DNA of 64,000 nucleotides, from the NCBI GenBank assembly GCA_902812365.1, contig CADDZC010000003.1, positions 39,267-103,266 on the forward strand, given 5' to 3'. Shown here piece after piece: positions 35,792 through 46,505 of the stretch; the first letter of the stretch is position 1, and each line of letters starts with the position of its first letter. The notes under the pieces are model-generated. The model had not been told where the DNA came from and did no database searches. It saw only the letters and a program-made list of their open reading frames with translations. The stretch is from Acidobacteriota bacterium. Its GTDB lineage: Bacteria; Acidobacteriota; Terriglobia; UBA7540. The translations under genes and the position numbers were made by a program.

Positions 35792-37417
35792 GTGCGCAAG
35801 AAGCTTCTCTCCGTGCTGCTCGTTGCTGCGGCATTGCCGCTCTTTATTCCTTTCTCAGGCCTCGCCGGCCAGACCGAGGGAACGATCTACCTCGCCCGGC
35901 CGCGGCTCATCGTCATGCTGGTGATCGATCAGTTCCGGTATGACTACCTGGTGCATTTCCGGCCCTACTTTGTTGCCAGCGGGTTCAACCTGCTCCTGGC
36001 GGGAGCCGATTTCATCGATTGTCGTTACGACTATGCCATCACCGCGACGTGTCCGGGACACTCGACCCTGTTTACGGGAGCCTATGCCGACATTCATGGC
36101 ATCGTCGGAAACGAGTGGTGGGACGCCGCGGCCCATCAGTCGGTGTATTGCGCGGCTGATCCGAGCGTCCAGATCGTGGGGGCGACCGGTCCCGGCATGT
36201 CGCCACGCAATCTTACCGTGAGCACCATCGGCGACGAGCTGCGCATGGCCACGGGCTTTGAATCCAAAGTTATCGCTATCTCGTTGAAAGATCGGGCTTC
36301 GATCATGCCCGGCGGGCATCTTGCCAATGCCGCGTACTGGTATGACCCAAAGACCGGACGGTTCGTAACCAGCACGTATTACCTGGCAAAGCTTCCCGAT
36401 TGGGTAGCCGCCTTCAACGCCGAGCTGCCCACCAAGGCTTATTGCGGCCAAGACTGGAGGGCGCTGCCCGAAACTCCGGGAGCGAACCGCGAAATTTTTA
36501 GGAAATTCGCGCCTGCGCCCGGGGAGCCTTGTCCGGACGAAAGATTTACGGAATGGTTGGATAACACACCTGTTATGAATGAGATAGAGCTGAATTTCGC
36601 TTTGGCGGCGATCCGGGGCGAGCACCTCGGCTCCGGTCCAGGAACTGACCTGCTGGCCGTGTCGTTAAGCGTCAACGACTACGTCGGTCACGCGTATGGT
36701 CCGTACAGCGAGCAAGTGGCAGATACCACGCTTCGGACGGATCGGTATCTGGCGGAGTTTTTCCATCGTCTCGATCAAACTATTGGCCTCTCCCACGTCT
36801 GGATTACCCTCTCCGCCGACCACGGCGTGGCTCCTAACCCGCGCTATATCCGGCAACACCATCTGGGAATGGGCAACTTTCCGGTGGACGTGTTAGAGCA
36901 GCGGGTTAATGAGGCTCTGAATCAAGTCTTTGGCCAGGATCACTGGGTGGACAAATTCGGCGAATTTTACATCTCCTTAGACAGGAACACACTGAAAAAA
37001 CACGGGTTAGATCTAACCAAGGCCGCCGAAGTCGCCGCTCAAGCTGCAGCCTCCTCCCCCGGTGTACGGGCCGCTTTCACCCGCCAACAGTTCCTCACCG
37101 GTGCTCTGCCTCACACGGACCTGGCGAGAAAGGCTGCCCATAGCTTCAATCCCCAGCGCAGCGGGGATGTTTTCCTGATCCTTGAGCCATACGCTGTACC
37201 GGTTACCGGCGAAACCGGCACAACCCACGGTAGTCCTTGGAACTACGACGCCCAGGTACCCCTGGTTTTGTGGGGATCCGCCTTCAAACCGGGGATCTAT
37301 GCGGCTGCCGTTCAACCGATCGACCTGGCCCCTACGCTCGCGGCCGCCCTTGGGATCAGTCAACCTTCCGGGGCGCAGGGCCGGCCACTGACCCAAGCCT
37401 TGGCCGCGCCGAGATAG
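35792..37417 (+). CDS. PafA-type alkaline phosphatase / phosphodiesterase superfamily protein, exported
   Basis: The 541-residue protein has a signal peptide (VRKKLLSVLLVAAALPLFIPFSGLAGQ), then the alkaline phosphatase superfamily core. LIVMLVIDQFRYDYL supplies the first metal aspartate, ITATCPGHSTLFTG the nucleophile threonine region, and ISLKDRASIMPGGH the Lys-x-Arg pair known from PafA phosphate monoesterases. Further metal-ligand motifs are NDYVGHAYGP, LSADHGV and a late histidine (TTHGSPWNYD). It probably releases phosphate from organic monoesters in the periplasm. GTG 35792 is chosen because GGAGG precedes it and the signal peptide begins there. Confidence 0.9.
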   Translation: MRKKLLSVLLVAAALPLFIPFSGLAGQTEGTIYLARPRLIVMLVIDQFRYDYLVHFRPYFVASGFNLLLAGADFIDCRYDYAITATCPGHSTLFTGAYADIHGIVGNEWWDAAAHQSVYCAADPSVQIVGATGPGMSPRNLTVSTIGDELRMATGFESKVIAISLKDRASIMPGGHLANAAYWYDPKTGRFVTSTYYLAKLPDWVAAFNAELPTKAYCGQDWRALPETPGANREIFRKFAPAPGEPCPDERFTEWLDNTPVMNEIELNFALAAIRGEHLGSGPGTDLLAVSLSVNDYVGHAYGPYSEQVADTTLRTDRYLAEFFHRLDQTIGLSHVWITLSADHGVAPNPRYIRQHHLGMGNFPVDVLEQRVNEALNQVFGQDHWVDKFGEFYISLDRNTLKKHGLDLTKAAEVAAQAAASSPGVRAAFTRQQFLTGALPHTDLARKAAHSFNPQRSGDVFLILEPYAVPVTGETGTTHGSPWNYDAQVPLVLWGSAFKPGIYAAAVQPIDLAPTLAAALGISQPSGAQGRPLTQALAAPR

Positions 37418-37519
37418 CCATAATGTGCAGAAAATAAACACCTTATATGGATTTAGCCGCAGAATAGGGACGGTCGCCGCTGTATACTATCCAGTTACTC
37501 TCGGGTGGAAATTATTATG

Positions 37520-37548
37520 TTGACATCGGACGGCCAATTTGCTAGCCT
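37520..37548 (+). promoter_or_regulatory. Probable promoter for rlpA
   Basis: A perfect TTGACA (37520-37525), a 17-bp spacer and a TAGCCT -10 (37543-37548) lie about 85 bases before the rlpA start. Confidence 0.5.
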
Positions 37549-37633
37549 GAGGCTTCCCTACACAGAACCAGTCTTCGTAAAACTACAGGAGAAAGACACT
37601 GGGTGGGGATTTTACTATCGCAAGGGAGGTTGA

Positions 37634-38107
37634 ATGAGAAATCTGGTTATGGGCTGTGCCGTGGCCGCCCTGGTAGCTTTATCCGCCAGGTCGGAGGCCA
37701 GGCCGCCAGCCACCTACCAGCCTAAAGCGCCGCTCCAGGTACTGCCCCTCCATCCGACGGAATTCGGGGTGGCTTCCTGGTATGGAGTTGAATCTCAAGG
37801 GGAAACGGCCAGCGGTGAGCTGTATGACATGGAAGCCATGACGGCTGCCCACCGCACACTGCCGTTGCAATCTACCGTGAGGGTTACCAACCTGAAAAAC
37901 CTCAAATCAGTTGTCCTGCGGATCAATGACCGGGGCCCGAACGTCGCCGGCCGCACGCTTGATGTCTCGGAGGCGGCCGCTCGCCGATTGGGCTTCATCG
38001 GCCGGGGGCTGATTCCCGTCAAAATTACCGTGCTGCGCTACCCGAGAGGGTACGTGGTTCAGCCCGGTCCCTTTGACCTGATGGCCTGCTCCGGCCCCCT
38101 CAAATAA
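37634..38107 (+). CDS. RlpA-like double-psi beta-barrel lytic transglycosylase, exported
   Basis: The 157-residue protein has a signal peptide (MRNLVMGCAVAALVALSARSEA) and one RlpA double-psi beta-barrel domain: GVASWYGVESQGETASGELYD, MTAAHRTLPLQSTVRVTNL, VVLRINDRGPNVAGRTLDVSEAAARRLG. RlpA proteins cleave glycan strands lacking stem peptides at the septum. The SPOR domain found in longer RlpA proteins is absent, so septal targeting must be by other means. GGGAGG precedes the ATG. Confidence 0.92.
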   Translation: MRNLVMGCAVAALVALSARSEARPPATYQPKAPLQVLPLHPTEFGVASWYGVESQGETASGELYDMEAMTAAHRTLPLQSTVRVTNLKNLKSVVLRINDRGPNVAGRTLDVSEAAARRLGFIGRGLIPVKITVLRYPRGYVVQPGPFDLMACSGPLK

Positions 38108-38135
38108 CCCCCGCTATCCGGCGTTAACCTCACAA

Positions 38136-38164
38136 GAAGAGGCGGTTGACCAGATCGCCTCTTC
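38136..38164 (+). terminator. Terminator-like hairpin after rlpA
   Basis: GAAGAGGCG (38136-38144) pairs with CGCCTCTTC (38156-38164), a 9-bp stem followed by a pyrimidine-rich but C-dominated tract. It lies between rlpA and mtaB. Confidence 0.5.
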
Positions 38165-38179
38165 CCCCTTCCTCCTCCG

Positions 38180-39586
38180 ATGTTTCGGTTACAATGGAAC
38201 CCTGTGGCAGCCACTTTTCAGTTGATCAGTTTCGGCTGTCGCGCCAGCCAGGCGGACGGCGCAGCCCTCAGGAAGCTGTTCCTGGAAGCCGGGCTGAACG
38301 AGGCCGAGGGGCCCGAAGCGTGCGATGTGGCAGTGCTCAACACGTGCACGGTTACGGCCCGCGCCGACGCCGAAGTCCGCCAAGTGGTCCGGCGCATCCA
38401 CCGCGCCAATCCTCAATGTCAAATTCTGGTTACCGGCTGTTACGCTCAGCGGGCGCCGGAAGAACTGGCCCAACTCGAAGGCGTCACGTGGGTTGTGGGA
38501 AATTCGCACAAGCACAAGATCGCCGAAATCCTCGGCTTGCCGGCCCGCTCCCCCGAGCCGGCGGATACCAACGGGCAAGCGGATGCCGAAAGCCGTTACC
38601 TTGAAGCCCCCGGGCGGCATCCGGCGGTCTCACCCCTAATCGCCGTCGGGGAAATTTCGAACAACTTTCATTTTGCACCGGTCTTAGCCGATGACCGCAC
38701 CCGGCCCACGCTCAAGGTTCAGGATGGCTGTGACGCCCGTTGCTCGTTCTGCATTATTCCCGCCGTGCGCGGCCGCAGCCGCAGCCTCCCTCCCCATATC
38801 GTCATCGAGGAGGTGCGGCGACTGGAACGGCAGGGCTACAAGGAAATCGTGCTGTCGGGGATTAACCTGGGCGGCTACGGGCGCGATCTCAACCGCTCCA
38901 TTACTTTCCTGGGACTACTCGAAAGAATTCTGGCGGAAACCGCCCTCCCGCGCCTGCGCATCAGCTCGATCGAGCCGATGGATGTGAGCCCGGCCCTCAT
39001 TCGCCTGGCCGCCACGGAGCCCCGCCTGGCCCAGCATTTTCACATCCCGCTCCAGAGCGGATCCGACCGCCTGCTGCGCGCCATGCACCGGCGCTACTGG
39101 ACCAGCCAGTACGCCGAGCGCCTCCTCGCTATCCGCCAGGCGATGCCCCATGCCGCCCTAGGCGCCGATGTCATGGTCGGGTTTCCCGGCGAAACCGAGC
39201 ACGACCACCAAACCAGCGCCCGTTTCATTGACTCGTTGCCCTTCACCTATCTCCACGTCTTTCCGTTTTCCCCCCGGCCCGGAACTCCGGCAGCGGCACT
39301 CGCCAATCCCGTCAGCAGCCACGTCGCCCAGGAGCGGAGCCGAGAACTGCGACGGCTCGCCGCCCAAAAACACCGTAATTTTCTCGAATCGCAAATCGGC
39401 CGCACCCTCTCTGTTCTGACGCTGGAGTCAACGTCCTCTGACGGCCGCTCGGCCCTGAGCACCAACTACCTCAAGATCAGCCTCCCAGCCTCGGCCGCTC
39501 CCCCCAATGCGCTGCTCGATGTTCACGTCGCCCGCGCCCGCGAGGGCACACTCTATGGCTACCCGGCCGAAACGCGCGCGACGTAG
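38180..39586 (+). CDS. mtaB: tRNA t6A37 methylthiotransferase (MtaB-like radical SAM enzyme)
   Basis: The 468-residue enzyme belongs to the MiaB/RimO/MtaB methylthiotransferases. The N-terminal cluster cysteines are C20 (SFGCRASQADG), C56 (LNTCTVTARAD) and C87 (VTGCYAQ). The radical-SAM CxxxCxxC is C184-C188-C191 (DGCDARCSFC). The core motifs LSGINLGGYG, ISSIEPMDV and HFHIPLQSGSDRLLRAM RRY fit MtaB, which adds a methylthio group to t6A at tRNA position 37. A TRAM-like C-terminal domain is present. ATG 38180 lacks a Shine-Dalgarno sequence. GTG 38204 just before the conserved start is an alternative. Confidence 0.9.
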   Translation: MFRLQWNPVAATFQLISFGCRASQADGAALRKLFLEAGLNEAEGPEACDVAVLNTCTVTARADAEVRQVVRRIHRANPQCQILVTGCYAQRAPEELAQLEGVTWVVGNSHKHKIAEILGLPARSPEPADTNGQADAESRYLEAPGRHPAVSPLIAVGEISNNFHFAPVLADDRTRPTLKVQDGCDARCSFCIIPAVRGRSRSLPPHIVIEEVRRLERQGYKEIVLSGINLGGYGRDLNRSITFLGLLERILAETALPRLRISSIEPMDVSPALIRLAATEPRLAQHFHIPLQSGSDRLLRAMHRRYWTSQYAERLLAIRQAMPHAALGADVMVGFPGETEHDHQTSARFIDSLPFTYLHVFPFSPRPGTPAAALANPVSSHVAQERSRELRRLAAQKHRNFLESQIGRTLSVLTLESTSSDGRSALSTNYLKISLPASAAPPNALLDVHVARAREGTLYGYPAETRAT

Positions 39587-39605
39587 TGCCCGCGGCGCGA
39601 TCCCG

Positions 39606-40859
39606 TTACGGTCGCTCGAAACGAAACGCCGACTCGTTCTGCCACTGCCGAAGCTCGCCGAGGGCCCATTCGTTGCTCTTGTCCGCATGACATGACGTGC
39701 ACGGATTGGGTATGCCGTATTGGATCGTCTCCAAGGGAGAAATGAACCGGAACGTGTGGTTGTGGACCTTGAATCCAGCAATCTCGGTCGCCAGGCGAGG
39801 CATGTGGCAAGCCAGACAATCGCTGCCCGGGCTGCCCGCCCGGTGGTGAGTATGTTCCTCGAGGGTACCGCGGGGCCCGTTCGGAGATCGCGGCCCGTGA
39901 CACTCGAGGCACATTTCGCTGCCCGGCTTGATCAGCAGCCCGTCGTTGTCGGTTCCGTGCGGATCATGGCAATCGAAGCAGGTGACCCCGCGCGCATACA
40001 TGACGCTGGTCACAAAGTCGTTGCCCTGCTCGCGGTTCTTGTGGGCGGAGCCGTCCGGCCAGTAAAAAAAGCTGGCTTGACCCAGGCGGCCTTCCTCCAG
40101 CCGCACGAAGTCAGCGAGACGGCCGCCCGGTTCATACCCCACGGCCCAGTCGTAGTAGACGCCGTGGATGGGATTCGCCCGAGGCCGGAACTGCGCGTGA
40201 CACTGAATGCACACGTCGTTGGCGCGCACAAAATCGAGCCGCGCCGGGTTCACGATATTATGCCGGTAATCGGCCGGATTCTTGACGTGCTCGCCGCCCG
40301 GCCCGTGACAGCGCTCGCATCCCACGTTCCATTCGGTCACGCTCTTCGTCTCGATATCGTAGTTCACCGAGTGACAGCCATCGCACAGCGGCCCCGTCGG
40401 CCGCTGCATTTGATCCTCAGGATAATCGGCCACCCACCAATCCTCGCCCTTGCTCGGGTGATACGGGAGCCAGGTTTGATGCACCAGATCCCACTGGACC
40501 GGCAGCACATAGTAGTCATGGCCCCGCCGGACGAAGTAGCGCTGCTTCCAATGGCTCCCGTACACGAACGCAATGTCTTCTCGCCGAAACTTCCAGAATG
40601 GGTTGGGTTTCGAAAAATCGCAGAGAAAGGCGTGCGGATTCGCCTTCGGATCCTGCACCACGTTGGCCATCCGCGTCGCCGTCCAGCGCCGGTAGATGTC
40701 GGCGTGACACGGTTGGCAGACTTCGGACCCCACGTAGGCCGTCGCCGGCCGCGCCCCGGATGCGCCCAGACCACAGCCGGCGAGCAGAGCGGTCGCTCCC
40801 AGCACTCGGTATCCCATAACGCTGTGGCGGCGCCCCAGCGCCGAATTCCAAATGGACAC
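39606..40859 (-). CDS. Octaheme c-type cytochrome, probable lipoprotein
   Basis: The 417-residue protein carries eight CXXCH heme-binding motifs, at residues 48, 159, 181, 217, 294, 317, 348 and 387. The N-terminus has a hydrophobic segment ending in a lipobox-like LLAGC (C29), so it is exported and perhaps anchored as a lipoprotein. The early CQPCHADIYRRWTATRM and late NPCTSCHADKSNEWALGEL resemble cytochrome c554/c'-type multiheme proteins, often followed by TPRs, which are absent here. Its electron partner is unknown. No quinol oxidase or reductase gene is adjacent. GTG 40859 is preceded by GGGAGGTGAGGGG. ATG 40817 is an alternative. Confidence 0.88.
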   Translation of the reverse strand: MSIWNSALGRRHSVMGYRVLGATALLAGCGLGASGARPATAYVGSEVCQPCHADIYRRWTATRMANVVQDPKANPHAFLCDFSKPNPFWKFRREDIAFVYGSHWKQRYFVRRGHDYYVLPVQWDLVHQTWLPYHPSKGEDWWVADYPEDQMQRPTGPLCDGCHSVNYDIETKSVTEWNVGCERCHGPGGEHVKNPADYRHNIVNPARLDFVRANDVCIQCHAQFRPRANPIHGVYYDWAVGYEPGGRLADFVRLEEGRLGQASFFYWPDGSAHKNREQGNDFVTSVMYARGVTCFDCHDPHGTDNDGLLIKPGSEMCLECHGPRSPNGPRGTLEEHTHHRAGSPGSDCLACHMPRLATEIAGFKVHNHTFRFISPLETIQYGIPNPCTSCHADKSNEWALGELRQWQNESAFRFERP

Positions 40860-40897
40860 GAACCCCCCCTCACCTCCCGCTTTCCGTTTCGCCCAGC

Positions 40898-42493
<1,596 letters not shown>

Positions 42494-42609
42494 AACGGGA
42501 CCATTATAATTGTCTCGAGTCGAGCGGTGGGTGGCGACGACACCCGGATGGCCATTCGGCGGGCCGGCCGATTGCTGAAAAGTTTCAATATCCGCCTGCA
42601 AAAAGCGCC

Positions 42610-42639
42610 TTGACACCCCCCTATCCCCTTTGCTAGCAT
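42610..42639 (+). promoter_or_regulatory. Probable sigma70-type promoter for TonB receptor 4
   Basis: A perfect TTGACA (42610-42615) and TAGCAT (42634-42639) are 18 bp apart. The transcript would have a leader of about 248 bases. Confidence 0.55.
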
Positions 42640-42693
42640 GCGCCCCGTTCATCAAGGTACGAGCGAGTCGGCCTGGGAGTCTTCGCCCCGCTT

Positions 42694-42714
42694 TCGCCGA
42701 ACCCGGTTCGGCGA
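42694..42714 (+). repeat. 10-bp inverted repeat in receptor leader
   Basis: TCGCCGAACC (42694-42703) and GGTTCGGCGA (42705-42714) are separated by one base, forming a near-palindrome about 60 bases past the predicted transcription start. It could be an operator. Confidence 0.6.
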
Positions 42715-42893
42715 GCCGGGCGGATCGACTTTCCATGACACTGCCGAGGAGGGTTGGGTCCCGCTTCCTGGCCTTCAGACGCGCAGGCTGGGCAGGCCGT
42801 TGCCAGGAGACGACTGCCAACGGTTTTGAGTCCGTCTCAGCCGCACCCTCGTCGCGGCCGGAAAGCCGGGCCACTGTTTGCCGGAGGTGAACC

Positions 42894-45800
42894 ATGAAAA
42901 CCACGTCCCGGATCCAGGGATCATGCGTCGTGTGGGTGGCGCTCAGCGCGATCACGATGGCGACATTGACCGAGTCCCGTAAAGCCAGTGCTCAAGTGCT
43001 GTACGGTTCGATTGTCGGTCACGTGACGGATTCGACCGGCGCCGCCGTGCCGGCCGCCAAGGTGCGCATCGTCAGCAAGGATACGAACGTCTCCAAGCTC
43101 ACGACGACCAACGCGAGCGGCGACTACAGCATTACGGACGCCGTGCCGGGAACCTATACCGTGGAGATCATGCGGGAGGGCTTCAAGACTTACGCCCGCG
43201 GCGGGGTATCCGTCACGCTGAATGCCGTGACCCGCGTGGATGCGGTTCTGGAAGTTGGGGCCGTCACCCAAACGGTGGAGGTGAGCGGGGCCCCTCCGTT
43301 GCTCCAGACCGACACGCCGGAAGTGCATGCCAATGTCGACGCTCCGGTGCTCGAGAACCTTCCCGTGCCGCTCGGAAGGAACTACCAGCAGATTTACCGC
43401 GGACTGCCGGGCTTCAGTCCTCCCACCAATAGCCACTCGTATCCCACCAATCCGGCGCGCTCGCTGTCGTTCAATGTCAACGGGACGAGCAACAATCAGA
43501 ATAATACGCGGATTGACGGCGTCAGCACGTACAACGTCCAGCTGCCCCACGTCACCTCGTACGTTCCGACGCTCGATTCGATCGAGCAAGTCAACGTGGT
43601 CACCGACAGCTTTGACGCCGAACAGGGTTTCGCGGGCGGGGCGGCGATCAACGTTGAGACCAAGAGCGGCACCAACCAGTTTCACGGGGACCTGTTCGAA
43701 TACCACAACGATAACCACTTGAAGGCCTGGCCCATGCTCTTCGACGCCGCCGGCCAGAACATCGGCAACAAACCGAAGTATATCTACAATGACTTCGGGG
43801 GTTCGGCCGGAGGGCCCATCAAAAAGGACAAGGTCTTCTTCTTCGCCAGTTACGAAGGCCTGTTCAACAATTTCACCGCGCAGACGTTTGCCACCATCCC
43901 CACCCAGGCCATGCGCACCGGTGACCTGTCCGCCTCCGGAACGCCGATTTACGACCCTCTGACGGGCGACCCCACCACCGGCCTGGGACGCGCCCAGTTT
44001 GTGGCCTCCTCGAACCCGGCCAGCCCCACCTATAACCCCGCCTGCACGAATCCGGCCGGCTGTCCCAATATCATCCCGACGGCGCGGCTCGATCCGATCG
44101 CGCAGAAAATTCTGACCTTTGTCCCGCTCCCCAACCGCCCCGGAGTCAAGCGCGATTATTTCGTCTCCGGCAGTCGCGTCTTCCACCGCCAGCAGGTCGA
44201 TACGAAATTCAATTACAACACCAGCCCAAAACTCAACTTCATCGGCACGTTCGGCGTGCTCCACTACATCAATGACACGCCGACCGTCTTTCAGTCGACG
44301 AACGCCGGAGGGGACCATTTTGGTAAAGGAGGCAACTCCGGGCACGGATACGGGAATACCTACCGGACAACGGTCATGGGCACCTATTCTTTCAGCCCTA
44401 ACTTCCTGCTGGATGCTCACTTCGGGTACGCCCGCCAGGGCACGGCTTCCGTTCCCCGGGACCTTGGAACCAACTTTGGCAGCAAGGTCTTGGGCATTCC
44501 GGGCACGAACGGAACCCGCAACTTCGAGAGCGGCTGGCCGGAATTCGACATCTCCGGTTTCAACACGATCGGCCAGGTGGACAACTTCATGCCCTACTAC
44601 CGGCACGATCCGCAGTACCAATACGCCGCGAACTTTAACTTAATACGGGATACTCATAACATCCGCTTCGGCACCGAGTTCTATCGCCAGGAACTCAATC
44701 AGACTCAGGCCGAGTTCTTGAGCGGCGCTTACGGCGCTCAGGGCGGCTTTCACTTTGGCGAGGGCACCACGTCGACGTGCACCGCGGTCAGCGCCGGAAG
44801 TTGTACGGCCACCTCCAACACCTCGCGGTTCAATGGCCTTGGATCGTTTTTGCTGGGCGAGGCCGACTTTCTGGGAAGAAACCTCCAAGTTCCCGACGTC
44901 TTTCACATCCACGCCAATCTCTTCTCCGCCTATGTTCGAGACCGCTGGAACTTCACTCCCAAGCTGACTTTGGATTACGGGGTGCGGTGGGAGTATTACC
45001 CCATACCGGGGCGGCCCGACCGGGGCATCGAGGTATACGACCCGGCCACCAACCAGATTAAGCTTTGCGGGTTCGGAGTGGTGCCGGCCGGCTGCGGGGT
45101 GCACATCAGCAAGAAGCTCTTCGGACCGCGCGCCGGCTTCGCCTATCGGGCCACGGATACCTTCGTGATCCGAGCCGGGTACGGCATCACCATCGACCCC
45201 TACGAGGCGATGGAGCCGCTGCGCAACAACTACCCAATATCCGTCCCTCTGAACGTCACCAACCCATTGGGGAATCTATTCCCGGCCGGAACGCTCGAGA
45301 CCGGCATCCCTCCGATTGCCGTGCCGAGCAACGGGAATGGGATTATCCCGCTGCCGCTCGACGTCGGCTACGAAGGCTATCCGAGCCAGCATTTCGACCG
45401 TGGCTACGTCCAGTCCTGGAACTTCATGCTCCAGAAGCAGTTGCGATGGGGCTTCACGGGCCAGGCCGGGTACGTGGCCACGCGGCAGGTGCGCGAGCTG
45501 GGCTTCCTGGACCTCAACGCCGGCCAAATCATCGGGGCCGGCTCGGCGGGGCAGCCCTTGTTCGTCCAATGGGGCCGCACCGCTCCGACCATCAACATCA
45601 CGCCGGTCGGCTCCGGCCACTACGATTCCCTCCAGGCCAGCCTCCAGCGCCGCTTCACTCAGGGTCTGATGCTTCAGGTCAACTACACGTGGGGCAAGGC
45701 GATCTCCAACATCGACAACAGCGACGGCAGCCCGGGTGACGAAAAGCTCCAGGTGTTCCGGCTCATGCATCTCAACGAGACGGTGACCGACTTTGATCGC

Positions 45801-46400
45801 ACTCACAACCTCGAAATCCTCCACGTTTGGCAGTTGCCCTTCGGCCACAATCAGCGTTGGCTGGCCAACCGAGGCGCCTGGAGTTACCTGGCCGGCGGCT
45901 GGCAGGTGAGCGGCCTGGCCAGCTTTATGTCGGGTGCTCCGTTTAGTGTTTATGCCAGCGGTTCCGGTTTCAATACCCCCGGCAGCAACCAGACAGCGGA
46001 CCAGATCAAGCCCCGCGTCGCTTACATCGGCGCTACCGACCCGGCCCGTTATTTCTACGACCCGCTGGCGTTCGCCGACGTCAGCGGCGCGCGGCTCGGC
46101 AACACGGGCTTCAACTTTCTGCGCGGCCCGGGCATCGCCAACTACGACTTCAGCCTGCAGCGCGAATTTGTCATTACCGAGCGCTACCGGCTTCTGTTCC
46201 GCCTGGACGCGTTCAACTTCACCAACACGCCGCACTTCAGCCAGCCGGATAATTGTGTTTGCGATGCCAATGCGTTCGACCCCGTCACCAATGCCGTCAC
46301 GGATCCGGGCAGTTTCATGACCGTCACCGGCGTGCAGGATTTGGCTCGGGAAGGCATCGACGAACGGCAGTTTGAGTTCAGCCTGCGGCTCAGCTTTTAG
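42894..46400 (+). CDS. Oar-like TonB-dependent receptor (fourth copy)
   Basis: This 1168-residue outer-membrane receptor has an N-terminal signal region, a carboxypeptidase-regulatory-like domain (IVGHVTDSTGAAVPAAKVRIV, GTYTVEIMREGFKTY), a plug (VLENLPVPLGRNYQQIYRGLPG, NTRIDGVSTYNVQLP) and a barrel ending DERQFEFSLRLSF. It is a paralogue of the third receptor. Substrate unknown. GGAGGTGAACC precedes the ATG. Transcription probably ends at the hairpin at 46422. Confidence 0.9.
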   Translation: MKTTSRIQGSCVVWVALSAITMATLTESRKASAQVLYGSIVGHVTDSTGAAVPAAKVRIVSKDTNVSKLTTTNASGDYSITDAVPGTYTVEIMREGFKTYARGGVSVTLNAVTRVDAVLEVGAVTQTVEVSGAPPLLQTDTPEVHANVDAPVLENLPVPLGRNYQQIYRGLPGFSPPTNSHSYPTNPARSLSFNVNGTSNNQNNTRIDGVSTYNVQLPHVTSYVPTLDSIEQVNVVTDSFDAEQGFAGGAAINVETKSGTNQFHGDLFEYHNDNHLKAWPMLFDAAGQNIGNKPKYIYNDFGGSAGGPIKKDKVFFFASYEGLFNNFTAQTFATIPTQAMRTGDLSASGTPIYDPLTGDPTTGLGRAQFVASSNPASPTYNPACTNPAGCPNIIPTARLDPIAQKILTFVPLPNRPGVKRDYFVSGSRVFHRQQVDTKFNYNTSPKLNFIGTFGVLHYINDTPTVFQSTNAGGDHFGKGGNSGHGYGNTYRTTVMGTYSFSPNFLLDAHFGYARQGTASVPRDLGTNFGSKVLGIPGTNGTRNFESGWPEFDISGFNTIGQVDNFMPYYRHDPQYQYAANFNLIRDTHNIRFGTEFYRQELNQTQAEFLSGAYGAQGGFHFGEGTTSTCTAVSAGSCTATSNTSRFNGLGSFLLGEADFLGRNLQVPDVFHIHANLFSAYVRDRWNFTPKLTLDYGVRWEYYPIPGRPDRGIEVYDPATNQIKLCGFGVVPAGCGVHISKKLFGPRAGFAYRATDTFVIRAGYGITIDPYEAMEPLRNNYPISVPLNVTNPLGNLFPAGTLETGIPPIAVPSNGNGIIPLPLDVGYEGYPSQHFDRGYVQSWNFMLQKQLRWGFTGQAGYVATRQVRELGFLDLNAGQIIGAGSAGQPLFVQWGRTAPTINITPVGSGHYDSLQASLQRRFTQGLMLQVNYTWGKAISNIDNSDGSPGDEKLQVFRLMHLNETVTDFDRTHNLEILHVWQLPFGHNQRWLANRGAWSYLAGGWQVSGLASFMSGAPFSVYASGSGFNTPGSNQTADQIKPRVAYIGATDPARYFYDPLAFADVSGARLGNTGFNFLRGPGIANYDFSLQREFVITERYRLLFRLDAFNFTNTPHFSQPDNCVCDANAFDPVTNAVTDPGSFMTVTGVQDLAREGIDERQFEFSLRLSF

Positions 46401-46421
46401 TCGCACCCACCCGCCGCCGCG

Positions 46422-46455
46422 ACGAAAAGACGCGCCCGAGGGCGCGTCTTTTCGT
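46422..46455. terminator. Perfect 16-bp hairpin, probable bidirectional terminator
   Basis: ACGAAAAGACGCGCCC and its exact complement are separated by two bases. It sits between the convergent receptor and anmK genes. Each 3' arm contains TCTTTT, so it can terminate from either side. Confidence 0.85.
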
Positions 46456-46505
46456 CAAGCGACTGCCGCCCGGCGCACGTCCGGTGACAGGCCGAGCCAG
46501 AACCG

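Larger units (their letters stand above)
42494..42893. other. 400-bp divergent intergenic region
   Basis: This gap between pruA and the fourth TonB receptor contains a good rightward promoter at 42610-42639, a 10-bp hairpin at 42694-42714 and a 248-base leader for the receptor. I match the leader to no known riboswitch. Confidence 0.6.

Noticed and set aside
42494..42955. N-terminal extension of the P5C dehydrogenase (154 extra codons)
   Set aside because: The extra part is basic, unlike the family, and crosses the divergent promoter and start of TonB receptor 4. The ATG at 42493 matches where homology begins.
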